Source: G963676655 sp963676655
GTDB taxonomy: Bacteria > Verrucomicrobiota > Lentisphaeria > Victivallales > Victivallaceae
Reading direction: 5' to 3'
Length of the DNA stretch: 64,000 nt
NCBI GenBank assembly: GCA_963676655.2
Contig: CAXXKX010000001.1
Coordinates: 62,001 to 126,000, forward strand
In this document: in pieces, positions 33,925-43,176 of the stretch
How positions within the stretch are numbered: the stretch's first letter is position 1
Layout of the letters: every line of letters starts with the position of its first letter
Translations under genes and position numbers: made by a program
The notes under the pieces: generated by a model
What the model was told of the DNA's origin: nothing
The model's database searches: none
What the model saw: the letters and a program-made list of their open reading frames with translations, nothing else

Positions 33925-36336
33925 ATGGATAAAATATTAGTTGAGATTGTCGGCAGCGAAGTACGTTTGTCGAATAAGTTGTTTGCTATGCGTTTTTCGC
34001 GCAAGACCGGCGGGTTTCCTTCGTCTTTCGGCTTTACCGAGGAGCCGCCGCTTATGCAGTCCGAAATACCTTTGATCTCGGCATCTTACAATAAACGTTT
34101 GATCAGACCCTATCTGCCGGAAGACGTCGAGCCTGAAATAATCGAATACGATGAGAAGTATGAAGTTATTTTTGACCGGTTGCCATGGCGGTTTGAAGAT
34201 GACGGAACGAAAGTTCCTGCGTTTGAAATTTCTTTGAGTTATGAAGTATTTGTCGATGGCGTTGTTTTTGTCAGAACAATCTTTTGCGCCAATTCTCTGG
34301 AAGAATTTAAACTTGAAAATTTTGCGTTGGAACCGGTGATCAAACTTCAGGATGAAGAAGAGGCCAACTGGGCCTACTGGAAGTTTCCGCGCGAATACTC
34401 CGCCGCCTTGATTCAAAATCTCGGCAGCTTTGAACGCAACCTTCCCATGAATGAGAACCGCTCAGGAACCGATGAAATATTCCCGTTTGTATCGTTTGAT
34501 TTCGGTTCTCAGGGAAGGCGCGATCACCATCTCGAATTTTATGTTGAAGGCTGGAACTCGCTTACCCCCAAATTTCACAATACCTCTACCAGGGTTATTT
34601 GGGATGGTAAACGTTGCGGTCTCAGTTGGAACTTTCATCGTACCGATGCCAAAAATCCCCGGCGTACTCTCTACTGGAACAATACCTGGGGCTGGACTTT
34701 GACCCGGGCTCCTATCGCACGGACTCATGATCCATTACGCATAGTTCATTATCTTGATAATTTCAAGCGTATTCCAGGTTCGGAGGTTGTTGAACAAGTG
34801 GCGGAGGAGGGGGCGAACCTCTTCATTGTGCATGAATGCTGGCGCACCGATGTGAAGAATGGCGCGGTTCCAGCTGTTGCAGCCGAAAAATTGCGCGAAT
34901 TCATTAAAAAGTGCCATGAACATGATATTAGGGTTGCCCTCTATGTCAGGGGCAATGAGGATTTGATGAAAGACGGTTTTGGAGAAGATCTTTTCCGTTT
35001 TTTAACGCCTGATTATGACGGGATTTATATGGATTACGGTTCGCCATGTTGTTATCTGGAATGTGAAGAATATTATCCGGGCGGTCGTATTAGATTTCGT
35101 ACCTACGACAAAACTATGCGGCGAGTCCGTCACAAAATAGGTGAAAACGCTTTGTTTATCGGACATTCGGGTTCTTTTTTCAGCGCGGTTGGTTTTACTG
35201 AACTGGATGCCTATCTGGGCGGAGAACAGGAAAAAGGCATGCTATTGGAAAACCAGACGATTCATGCTTATTTCAGTGGATTGTCGGTGCAGCAGCCGAG
35301 CCTTTGGACTGCCGCGTTTCCAACCTACAGAACGCAGGCGGTTTTGCCGTTTCTGGCTACGGCAATGCAATATCCGTTTATTCACCTTGGCGTCCAGCTG
35401 CCATGCTGCTCCTTGGCTCATCCCGAGGTTATTTCGGCTGTTCCTTTTGCCCGTCCATTGTGGCGACTCTGGGAGCTTTTTGACGGCTGCCGCAAATATA
35501 ATGTTTATTCGACTGTTAACAGTAACGGTATAATCAATGTGGACAGTTCGCATACTGGAGCCTGTTTGCTGGTTGCTTCTGACGGGACCAAACTGCTGAT
35601 TGTGGCGAATTATTCGGAAACTCCACGTTGTGTGAAGGTTACGGTTGATTATATTACGTCACATTCCGGCGGTGATGTTACGTGTGTTAAGCTTGACAGC
35701 AATTATGAGCAGAATGGTTGCTCCCAGATAACTTTACCGAAAGCTTTTGAAGCCGGACTCAAAGGTCATGCGATAACGGCCTGGCTGATTACTTCAGAAC
35801 CTGAAAAATGGCAGCCTAAGCTCAATAAGTTTCTCCGTCCTTATCCGAAATTTCCGGAACAGGAAAAAATTAATGCGGAACGAATTGAGGAGATCAGGAA
35901 GATGCGTTTTGAGCCCGAGCCGCAAGAGAAAGCCTTTCTGCGGTTGAGTTTATTCACATACCCCGATACCTATGAAGATTCATTGCTGGTTGATCTTTAT
36001 GCCAACGATACTGAATTACTTGACTTATCCAACCCGGATAAGCCGGTTTCACTGGGATTCATCACCATGGACGGCCTCCAGAAAAGACCGGATTCGGATC
36101 GTCGTCTGCCTGCCGGAGAAACGACTCCGCCAATTCCTCTGCATAAAATTCCGCTTAAAGCTAAAGCCGGAGAGAAAGTGCGCCTGGGACTCAAAGCCAG
36201 ACGTGGAGAATTCGAGTTTTATTCATTTGTTGAAGGCTCCTTAACTGATGAAAACGGCAATGTTCGCAGAATCTTCTATGACAATGAACTGGATATGGAC
36301 TGGTCTCTGCTTACTTTTGATCTGATTTTAAAATAA
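33925..36336 (+). CDS. Large glycoside-hydrolase-like TIM-barrel protein
   Basis: The 803-aa cytoplasmic protein (no signal peptide) has an N-terminal beta-rich region (1-250), a barrel-like middle (about 265-560) and a C-terminal beta domain. Strand motifs include NLFIVHECW, IRVALYVRGNEDLM, YDGIYMDYGSPCC (Asp370, candidate catalytic residue) and ALFIGHSGSFFSAVG. The architecture resembles the GH36-like protein at 2482, but family motifs are weaker. It may act on sugars or be an uncharacterised family (DUF6259-like). AT-rich spacing and a solitary position suggest a monocistronic gene. Confidence 0.55.
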   Translation: MDKILVEIVGSEVRLSNKLFAMRFSRKTGGFPSSFGFTEEPPLMQSEIPLISASYNKRLIRPYLPEDVEPEIIEYDEKYEVIFDRLPWRFEDDGTKVPAFEISLSYEVFVDGVVFVRTIFCANSLEEFKLENFALEPVIKLQDEEEANWAYWKFPREYSAALIQNLGSFERNLPMNENRSGTDEIFPFVSFDFGSQGRRDHHLEFYVEGWNSLTPKFHNTSTRVIWDGKRCGLSWNFHRTDAKNPRRTLYWNNTWGWTLTRAPIARTHDPLRIVHYLDNFKRIPGSEVVEQVAEEGANLFIVHECWRTDVKNGAVPAVAAEKLREFIKKCHEHDIRVALYVRGNEDLMKDGFGEDLFRFLTPDYDGIYMDYGSPCCYLECEEYYPGGRIRFRTYDKTMRRVRHKIGENALFIGHSGSFFSAVGFTELDAYLGGEQEKGMLLENQTIHAYFSGLSVQQPSLWTAAFPTYRTQAVLPFLATAMQYPFIHLGVQLPCCSLAHPEVISAVPFARPLWRLWELFDGCRKYNVYSTVNSNGIINVDSSHTGACLLVASDGTKLLIVANYSETPRCVKVTVDYITSHSGGDVTCVKLDSNYEQNGCSQITLPKAFEAGLKGHAITAWLITSEPEKWQPKLNKFLRPYPKFPEQEKINAERIEEIRKMRFEPEPQEKAFLRLSLFTYPDTYEDSLLVDLYANDTELLDLSNPDKPVSLGFITMDGLQKRPDSDRRLPAGETTPPIPLHKIPLKAKAGEKVRLGLKARRGEFEFYSFVEGSLTDENGNVRRIFYDNELDMDWSLLTFDLILK

Positions 36337-36373
36337 AATTAGATTGATTGTTTGTTATTCATTTGTTTATAAT

Positions 36374-36421
36374 AGTGCCGTTTATTTGCGGCGTTTTTAA
36401 AACTACCTGGTATTTTATTAT
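36374..36421 (+). repeat. REP-like dispersed repeat, copy 2
   Basis: It has GTGCCGTTT, GGCG, TTTTTAAAACTACCTGGTA (36394-36412) and an AT tail, in the same order as the copy at 11542-11590. It lies between convergent genes. Confidence 0.45.
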
Positions 36422-36478
36422 CATTTTAGAATGAATGAAGAAATACTTTGTACATGATCCAATTGATGCAATATCGGG

Positions 36479-37381
36479 TTATTTGCCGGAACAGTGCTTG
36501 TTCAGGAAGTCTTTGAAGATGTTGCCGTATTTTTTCTGGTCGATAAACCAGCAGTCATTATGTCCGCCGGTCAGTTGATGGAACTCTTTAGGTTCCGGTG
36601 CCAGTTTGAATAAGGCTTCCCCATGGCGGTATTTGATTACTTCGTCACTGGGACTGTGAATTATCAGAACCGGACAATTCGCTTTTGCGATATTTTGTCC
36701 AGTCGGCAGATCAACCCTGACCAGCAGCGATGTCGGGAGAAACAGGGGCATGTCTTTTGCCACTTCCCGCGGCGAGATGAATGCAGCTTCGGAGCAGAGC
36801 ATCAACGGTTTATATTTTGCCGCCAGATGAGAGGCCGGGGCGCCGCCGAGTGAACGACCGATGACAATAATTTTGTTTGCGGGGATTTTGCGGTCAACGG
36901 TCAAATATTTCCAGGCCGCTTCTGCCGCTTCTATTACATTTTTATCGTTCGGGCTGCCGGAGCTTTTACCGTATCCCGGATAATCGAAGACCAGGAAATT
37001 GAACCCCAGTCGATGATAATGATCGACTGTTTCAATCCGGTTTGCCAGATTTCCGGCGTTGCCGTGGCAGAACAGTACGGTGTATTCGGCTTTATCCGCT
37101 GGAACGTACCACGCGTTAATGGTATTGCCGTCTGACGATTTAAGCGACAGGTCTTCATATTCCAGTCGATAGGCTTTAGGCGTGATGAAAATATTTTTTT
37201 TCGGGACAAAAACAAAACGGTTTTGGAAAAAAAACAGAATGAAGCAGATCAGCAGATAACCGGAGATAATTGCGATTAAAAATATATACATCTGCCTGAG
37301 TAGCTTTTTCCTTAACTTTTTGTAAAATGAAACAGAGTCTTGATTATCGACCAGGAATTTTTTTTCAGGCGCGTCTGTCAT
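36479..37381 (-). CDS. Membrane-anchored alpha/beta hydrolase (BEM46/ABHD-like)
   Basis: The 300-aa protein has an N-terminal transmembrane segment (about 31-52, MYIFLIAIISGYLLICFILFF) and an alpha/beta-hydrolase fold. It shows CHGNAGNLANRI, FDYPGYGKSSGSP, the nucleophile elbow GRSLGG and the C-terminal histidine in TGGHNDCWF. It is probably a serine hydrolase facing the cytoplasm or periplasm. Its start overlaps the HPr stop (ATGA), so the genes are translationally coupled. Substrate unknown. Confidence 0.8.
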   Translation of the reverse strand: MTDAPEKKFLVDNQDSVSFYKKLRKKLLRQMYIFLIAIISGYLLICFILFFFQNRFVFVPKKNIFITPKAYRLEYEDLSLKSSDGNTINAWYVPADKAEYTVLFCHGNAGNLANRIETVDHYHRLGFNFLVFDYPGYGKSSGSPNDKNVIEAAEAAWKYLTVDRKIPANKIIVIGRSLGGAPASHLAAKYKPLMLCSEAAFISPREVAKDMPLFLPTSLLVRVDLPTGQNIAKANCPVLIIHSPSDEVIKYRHGEALFKLAPEPKEFHQLTGGHNDCWFIDQKKYGNIFKDFLNKHCSGK

Positions 37382-37659
37382 ACTTCACGCGGCGGAAAGT
37401 CAAATTCGGTTTCGAACAATGCAGCCATTTTGGCGCAGGCATTATCTGCGTCCGGGCCGGTTACTTTTATTTCGACGGAATCCCCTTTTTGCAGACCAAG
37501 AGAAATCAGAGACAGAATACTGCTTAAGGGAACTTCAATATTGTTACTGATCACGAAAAATTCATGATCGTTCATTTCTGTAGCGGCCTTGAGGATCAAA
37601 CTGGCCGGTCGGCAATGGATTCCCGCGCCATTTCTGATAGTTGCTTTTACTGTGGGCAT
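37378..37659 (-). CDS. HPr-family phosphocarrier protein
   Basis: The 93-aa HPr-like protein starts at the internal ATG 37659. The phosphorylatable histidine region is AGIHCRPAS (His15-type), and the regulatory serine region is VPLSSILSLISLGLQKGD. HPr transfers phosphate in the PTS or acts in carbon regulation. There is no EI or EII gene in the window. The upstream part of the frame lacks HPr similarity. The gene is coupled to the alpha/beta hydrolase gene. Confidence 0.8.
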   Translation of the reverse strand: MPTVKATIRNGAGIHCRPASLILKAATEMNDHEFFVISNNIEVPLSSILSLISLGLQKGDSVEIKVTGPDADNACAKMAALFETEFDFPPREV

Positions 37660-37791
37660 ATTTCCATCAATTGAAAAATCATCATAACTCTTTACGGCTT
37701 TATCCGAAAAAACACCATTTGTTTGGCTTTTGACTTTATCCAATATACAGCTATATTTATACATTGCAAACGTGATCGGAATACAAATGTA

Positions 37792-39777
37792 ATGAAAATT
37801 CGCACTAATAAACTTACTCCCGCTTTGATACTGGGAGCCGGTATTCTGCTGAGAATACTCTATTTGTACCAGTTTTCGACTTCTCCTTTGTTTTCTCAAG
37901 CCCTTGGTCCGGATGTGCAGGAGTACGATCAATGGGCCCGGAGGATACTGGTTGATGGTTTATGGTGGCGCACGCCGCAGATTCATGCCCCGCTCTATCC
38001 GGTATTCCTTGCCATGCTCTATCGGTTATTTGATATGAACTTATTGTATGTACGCTTTTTCCAACAGGTTATTTGTCTGATCTCTTTTTATCCGCTTTAT
38101 TTGCAAATTCGTCATCGTTTCCAGCATCGTAAAGGAATGGCGGAGTTGTTTCTGGGAATCGCGGCGCTCTATCCGCCTCTCATCTATTATACTGCAGAGC
38201 TGACCAGTGAAGCATTGCTTCTAACATTGCTGAATCTGGCCTTGTTCCTGATCTGGCGCGGTGCCGGCAAGTCTATTCTTCTGGTAATTTCAGGTGGTGT
38301 TTGCGCCGGGCTGGCCGCGATAACCCATCCTTTGTCACTGGCTTTTTCTTTGTCGCTGGCAGTATTTACAATATACCGGAGTCGAACCGGCAAACGTCTA
38401 CTTAACGGAGTGGGGCAGGCGGCTGTTTATGTCCTGATTATCATTCTGGTGATTTTGCCGGTGGCATGGCATAATTATTCGCTCAAAGGTAATCCCGGGA
38501 TGATCCAGAATAACAGCGGATTCAACCTTTTTGTCGGAAACAGCCCGAAAGCGACCGGCGGCTGCTGGGTAAGACCGGGTCCGCTTTGGGATCAACTGCA
38601 TTATGACGCCGAACAAGCAGTCGGAGTCCATGCCGGCTCAAAAGATAAATATTTTGCCGATAAGGCTTATGAATTCATGTGGAAACAACCCGGGACATTT
38701 GTGCTGTTGCTACTTAAAAAAGCCGCTTATGTCTGGAATTGGCAGGAAATGCCGGCCGGGGCGGATATCGGTCCATTAAGGTTTTACACCTCGATGCAAA
38801 GATTTTTCCGATGGACTTTCGGTGTGGTTGCGTTGTGTGGTATGCTTGGTTTTTATCTTGCTGCTATGAAGAAACGAGACCGGAACAGAATCATGATTTT
38901 TTTGCTTACGATCCTGTTTTACTGGGGAGCGCTGACGCTGACGGTTGTCAGTTCCCGTTATCGTCTTCCGCTGCTTGCCGGAGTATTTGTCGCGGCGGCA
39001 TACGCCTTGATCGAAATATGGCGGAAACGCGGCAATCTGCCATTGGGGGTGCGAATTTGTGGCGTTCTGGCCGCCTGCCTGATTTTTTTGGTCCCGGCAC
39101 CGGAGGCTAATTTTGAATTATCGGAAGCCGACTCTTTGCTTGGAGAGGCTTATTACCGTCAGGGCGACATGATTCGGGCGCGTGAATATCTGAATCGGGC
39201 GGTGATTGCGGAACCGTGGTCCCGGACTCAGTGTTTACTTGGAGCAACCGAGAAAAACCTGGGTAACCGCAGTCGAGCCCGGGAACTGTTTGAACTGGCG
39301 TCAAAGGTCAGTCCCAATGACCCGATGGGACAAATGAATCTGGGGATCATGGCTTCAGAGGAAAACCGTCCCGCGCTCGCCGAAAAACATTTTCAATCAG
39401 CCATGAAACTTGGAGATAAAAACCCGGAAACGTTATACAATTATGCTGTTTTTAAGATGAAGCTCAATGATTTGAAAACGGCGGAAGTTCTGTTGAAAGA
39501 ATCAGTAAAATTCAATCAGGCTCATCGTTTGTCCTTGAATCAGCTTGGAGTGTGCCTGATGCGTCAGGGCAAATATTCTGAGGCGGTTGATGTTTTTGCC
39601 GCGGCGGCTCGACTTGAATCCGACAATCATGGGGTGTCCCTGAACCTGGCGACAGCGTATCTGGCGTCAGGTCAGAAAAGCCAGGCCAAACCTATTATTG
39701 ACCATGTATTGACGGAGGAACCGAATAACCCCACTGCTTTGCAATTGCGCAAATTGATGGAGAAAATGAAAAACTGA
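37792..39777 (+). CDS. PMT-like membrane glycosyltransferase with C-terminal TPR domain
   Basis: The product is 661 aa from ATG 37792. The N-terminal ~430 residues are a polytopic membrane enzyme of the PMT/ArnT-like (GT-C) type, with the lumenal acidic motif ALGPDVQEYDQWARRI after the first helix. The C-terminal ~220 residues carry tetratricopeptide repeats (AYYRQGDMIRAREYLNRAV, LNQLGVCLMRQGKYSEAVDVFAAA). Such enzymes transfer sugars from a lipid carrier, possibly to proteins or lipids. The TPRs may dock the acceptor. A functional link to the ArnB/ArnC genes is possible but not shown. Confidence 0.7.
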   Translation: MKIRTNKLTPALILGAGILLRILYLYQFSTSPLFSQALGPDVQEYDQWARRILVDGLWWRTPQIHAPLYPVFLAMLYRLFDMNLLYVRFFQQVICLISFYPLYLQIRHRFQHRKGMAELFLGIAALYPPLIYYTAELTSEALLLTLLNLALFLIWRGAGKSILLVISGGVCAGLAAITHPLSLAFSLSLAVFTIYRSRTGKRLLNGVGQAAVYVLIIILVILPVAWHNYSLKGNPGMIQNNSGFNLFVGNSPKATGGCWVRPGPLWDQLHYDAEQAVGVHAGSKDKYFADKAYEFMWKQPGTFVLLLLKKAAYVWNWQEMPAGADIGPLRFYTSMQRFFRWTFGVVALCGMLGFYLAAMKKRDRNRIMIFLLTILFYWGALTLTVVSSRYRLPLLAGVFVAAAYALIEIWRKRGNLPLGVRICGVLAACLIFLVPAPEANFELSEADSLLGEAYYRQGDMIRAREYLNRAVIAEPWSRTQCLLGATEKNLGNRSRARELFELASKVSPNDPMGQMNLGIMASEENRPALAEKHFQSAMKLGDKNPETLYNYAVFKMKLNDLKTAEVLLKESVKFNQAHRLSLNQLGVCLMRQGKYSEAVDVFAAAARLESDNHGVSLNLATAYLASGQKSQAKPIIDHVLTEEPNNPTALQLRKLMEKMKN

Positions 39778-39905
39778 CATTTATAGATTGAAGCTGATTA
39801 TCGGTTTGTTTTTTTCTTTTGATTGTTCAAGAAAAATTAAATTTTATAACGATAATACTTGATTTTTAAAAAATGTAAGGCATATTACGTTTCTCTGCAA
39901 AACGC

Positions 39906-39979
39906 AGTCCCGTGGTGTAATGGTAGCACAAGTGATTCTGGTTCACTTTGTCGAGGTTCGAATCCTTGCGGGACTGCCA
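39906..39979 (+). tRNA. tRNA-Gln(CTG)
   Basis: The acceptor stem AGTCCCG (39906-39912) pairs with CGGGACT (39969-39975), then discriminator G and encoded CCA (39977-39979). The anticodon loop TTCTGGT carries CTG between AGTGA and TCACT. The T-loop has GGTTCGAATCC. The D-arm region (GTGTAATGGTAGC) is normal. Its 3' end serves as the left boundary of the island. Confidence 0.95.
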
Positions 39980-40894
39980 TTTTTTTATAAGTCAAAAGTC
40001 TACAGTCCACAGTCAACAGCATATTTACTCACAGGCGTAACCGCAATGATGAGAACCGACCAGAGGTTCGAGAGCGCAGCGACGGGGCGCACGCAGTGCG
40101 TCAGTGACCGTAGGGAACGTCAATCCTTGCGGGACTGCCATTTTTTTATAAGTCAAAAGTCTACAGTCCACAGTCAACAGCATATTTACTCACAGGCGTA
40201 ACCGCAATGATGAGAACCGACCAGAGGTTCGAGAGCGCAGCGACGGGGCGCACGCAGTGCGTCAGTGACCGTAGGGAACGTCAATCCTTGCGGGACTGCC
40301 ATTTTTTTATAAGTCAAAAGTCTACAGTCCACAGTCAACAGCATATTTACTCACAGGCGTAACCGCAATGATGAGAACCGACCAGAGGTTCGAGAGCGCA
40401 GCGACGGGGCGCACGCAGTGCGTCAGTGACCGTAGGGAACGTCAATCCTTGCGGGACTGCCATTTTTTTATAAGTCAAAAGTCTACAGTCCACAGTCAAC
40501 AGCATATTTACTCACAGGCGTAACCGCAATGATGAGAACCGACCAGAGGTTCGAGAGCGCAGCGACGGGGCGCACGCAGTGCGTCAGTGACCGTAGGGAA
40601 CGTCAATCCTTGCGGGACTGCCATTTTTTTTGTCCGTACGACGGACGGCGGTAAACTTCTTTATACTCCACTCGCAATGCTCCTTACGGAAGGAGAAAAA
40701 ATACAGCCCATAGTCCACAGCAGATTTATCCACAGGCGTAACCGCAATGATGAGAACCGACCAGAGGTTCGAGAGCGTAGCGACCACGAGCACCTTGTGT
40801 GCGAGAGCGAGGAACGAGCGGAAAGAGCGTGGCGACTGCCAGCACAAAGTGCTGGAGAGAGTGAAACGAACGTCAATCCTTGCGGGACTGCCAT
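39961..40894 (+). repeat. Tandem 161-bp repeats carrying tRNA-Gln 3'-end copies
   Basis: Four units of 161 bp start at 39961, 40122, 40283 and 40444 and look identical by eye. A divergent 270-bp unit starts at 40605, and a last partial copy starts at 40875. Each begins AATCCTTGCGGGACTGCCAT, the tRNA 3' T-arm, acceptor strand and CCA. Each also includes GAGGTTCGA, resembling the tRNA T-arm. This resembles repeated recombination at a tRNA attachment site. Confidence 0.85.
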
Positions 40895-41125
40895 TTTTTT
40901 TGCCCTCGAACCCAACGATTTACGCAATCCATCCGTCCCCGAATCATCCGTCCAAACCAAAAACTCCGGTAAAATTCCGGTCCCTACCCATCTCTCCTCA
41001 ACCGAGCAGGGAAAAACACTCCAAAACAGAAAACCTATGACTTCTTACAATGTCCAAAAGTGGACTTTTCAGGTTACTATTTTTGATTTAACGTCTTTGG
41101 TTGACAATATTGCATACTATAAAGA

Positions 41126-41262
41126 GGGATAGCTGGTCCTCATTGATTGTGTGTGTGTCGATGCAAATTGCCAAGGCAATTGGATTAACACTCTCTCTAA
41201 AATAATGTTCTAGCAGAAGCCATGTTTAATTTTATTGAGAAAACTAAAGGACCAGCTATCCC
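41126..41262 (-). ncRNA. Candidate DRT3 ncRNA with (AC)5 template tract
   Basis: On the minus strand a 137-nt segment begins 3 nt after the drt3b stop. GGGATAGCTGGTCCT and AGGACCAGCTATCCC form a perfect 15-bp terminal stem (41248-41262 and 41126-41140). Inside are an AATTGCC/GGCAATT hairpin (41166-41181) and ACACACACAC (41149-41158), nine nt before the closing stem. Reported DRT3 systems use an AC-rich ncRNA template to make poly(GT) DNA, so position, fold and tract all fit. No sequence search was possible. Confidence 0.7.
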
Positions 41263-41265
41263 AGA

Positions 41266-43176
41266 CTATTCATACGGAAAAATAAATTGCTTCTTCTTTA
41301 AACGCTTGCGTATCCATAAACGATCATTCCAATCAATAAAATAAGTGTTGCGTTGTATCATTTGTATCTTTAATATTTTGCCTTGATCTGTTGCTGGTAA
41401 TCCATTTTCCCCCTTTATGCCTACTATAGCACTTTTCTTGTTGTCAAGCCCAACAAAAGGACAAGATATGAAGTCAAAGAAAAACATATAAGTCTCTGTT
41501 GAATTTAACCCATATGGATCATTGCAAATATATTCAAGAGCACCACGTTCCAATTCTCTTCTAAAGTTATTGTATTTAGAGTCATCCCGTATGTATAACA
41601 TCAAACTGCTCCAAGTAAAATAGTATCCTTTTTCAGAACTATGATTATTTAAAATAATCCTCAAAAAGTCTTCTTCTACTTTAAAGTCATCTCCAAGCAT
41701 TGAAAGCACTAAGATCATATTGGTGATTTCAATATTAAATTTAACTCCATTGCTGACATCATAATTTTTAATAATCACTCTGATAGAATCAAATACTTTT
41801 TTCTTAACAAGGTATTTTAGATTATCATTAAAATTAGCACACCTTAATAAAATCAGTTGAATGATTTGAGCAACCCAATCAGTCGGTCTAACTCTAATAT
41901 CCATAGAACTAATGAAAAAAATCACATCAAGGTAAATAATTAAAAGGTTACTCAAGTCTTCAATCTTGTTTAAATCATTAATATTGTCATCAATAAGTAT
42001 TTTTTTCAAATGCTTATGAAAAATAGATAGCATATAACAGCTAACACTTGAATATTTAATATCAAATTGGCGTAAAATGTTTTTGATTTCTACAATCATT
42101 GAGTTAGAAAATTTATTATATGAACGTGAAATAGAAAAGTTGCCATTATCCTCAAATGGTTTAAATATACTATTAAAATATTTTTCAAGCCCAAGCTTGC
42201 ATTGTGAAATCTCCGTCATAAACGGGCGATGTAACATTAATGATTTAGATTCATTTAAATGCAATTTATAATATGAAAGAATATCTTCTAATTCATAGAG
42301 GAGAACGTCTTTTACAGTCTCGTCATTATAGAAAATAAAATAGTCGTCAACATAACGTCTAAATTCGAAATGGACTCCAATTTTTATTTCTTTTAAGCTG
42401 AGTCGTTTAATTAATTCAATATCAATAGTTTGAAATATTATCTCGGCAAAAATCCTGGAGACTTCAGGTCCCACTATAATACCATTAGTTTCATTGTAAT
42501 TGCAACTCTGCATTAATCTATCAAAACTTCCATCAAAAGAAACTTTTTTGGCATTCTTTTTTGCTGCATCTTTTGATTTTACTGCCCAGCATATGGAATG
42601 AGTGTATATATGATGAAAGCACTTACTGACGTCAACTTGAAATGATTTTGAGAATCTTTTTTCCATTTTATGATAATCATATGATTCAAAAAACTTGTAT
42701 AAAAAGTTGAACTTATTGTATACAAAATATGAGCTGATTTCATTCTGCATACGATCTTGCGTTTCAACTCCAACTATCGACTCATTCTCTTCTGCTTCAT
42801 TTTTCACATAATACCTAGAAGCAATATCACATGGAGCTCGTAAAGATTTATCAGATCGTTGGCAATAGTACAGTATTAAGTCGTGGTAATTCTCATAAAA
42901 ATCAAGCACTTCTAACTGGCACAGTGGATGCATTACCGCTAATTCTCTTATTCCATCTCCAGATCTCTTTATCTTGTATAAAAATGGTATAAGCATTGTT
43001 TTTTTAGAACCAACGCAATTTTTTAAAAAATTGACAATTGGATTACCATCTTTAAGCAGTTTATAAAAATGATCATTTGACAACCACATGGGAACTTCAT
43101 AAGGTAATACCTCTGTCAATAGAACCCTATTTTTATCACGCTTGTCAACATGAATTAATGTATTTATATTAGTCAT
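41266..43176 (-). CDS. drt3b: Drt3b-like antiviral reverse transcriptase
   Basis: The 636-aa reverse transcriptase starts at ATG 43176, overlapping the drt3a stop by 8 bp. It has the motif A analogue FQVDVSKCFHHIY (Asp182), the motif B region GIIVGPEVSRIFAEIIF and the catalytic YVDD (275-278). A large alpha-rich C-terminal region of about 330 residues follows. Two adjacent distinct RTs, the shorter upstream and the longer downstream, are the hallmark of defence type DRT3 (UG3 plus UG8). The gene is strongly AT-rich compared with the flanking chromosome, consistent with acquisition. The RT call is firm; the subtype is inferred from architecture. Confidence 0.78.
   Translation of the reverse strand: MTNINTLIHVDKRDKNRVLLTEVLPYEVPMWLSNDHFYKLLKDGNPIVNFLKNCVGSKKTMLIPFLYKIKRSGDGIRELAVMHPLCQLEVLDFYENYHDLILYYCQRSDKSLRAPCDIASRYYVKNEAEENESIVGVETQDRMQNEISSYFVYNKFNFLYKFFESYDYHKMEKRFSKSFQVDVSKCFHHIYTHSICWAVKSKDAAKKNAKKVSFDGSFDRLMQSCNYNETNGIIVGPEVSRIFAEIIFQTIDIELIKRLSLKEIKIGVHFEFRRYVDDYFIFYNDETVKDVLLYELEDILSYYKLHLNESKSLMLHRPFMTEISQCKLGLEKYFNSIFKPFEDNGNFSISRSYNKFSNSMIVEIKNILRQFDIKYSSVSCYMLSIFHKHLKKILIDDNINDLNKIEDLSNLLIIYLDVIFFISSMDIRVRPTDWVAQIIQLILLRCANFNDNLKYLVKKKVFDSIRVIIKNYDVSNGVKFNIEITNMILVLSMLGDDFKVEEDFLRIILNNHSSEKGYYFTWSSLMLYIRDDSKYNNFRRELERGALEYICNDPYGLNSTETYMFFFDFISCPFVGLDNKKSAIVGIKGENGLPATDQGKILKIQMIQRNTYFIDWNDRLWIRKRLKKKQFIFPYE

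Noticed and set aside
39961..40894. CRISPR array
   Set aside because: The units are 161 bp identical repeats without variable spacers and no cas genes are present; they contain tRNA 3' ends instead.
39920..41132. Short open frames inside the tandem repeats
   Set aside because: They repeat with the units, lack ribosome sites and cross the tRNA gene; they are by-products of the repeats.
41149..41158. (GT)5/(AC)5 as a chance microsatellite
   Set aside because: Alone it would be unremarkable, but it sits inside a perfect 15-bp stem next to a two-RT operon, so chance is less likely.
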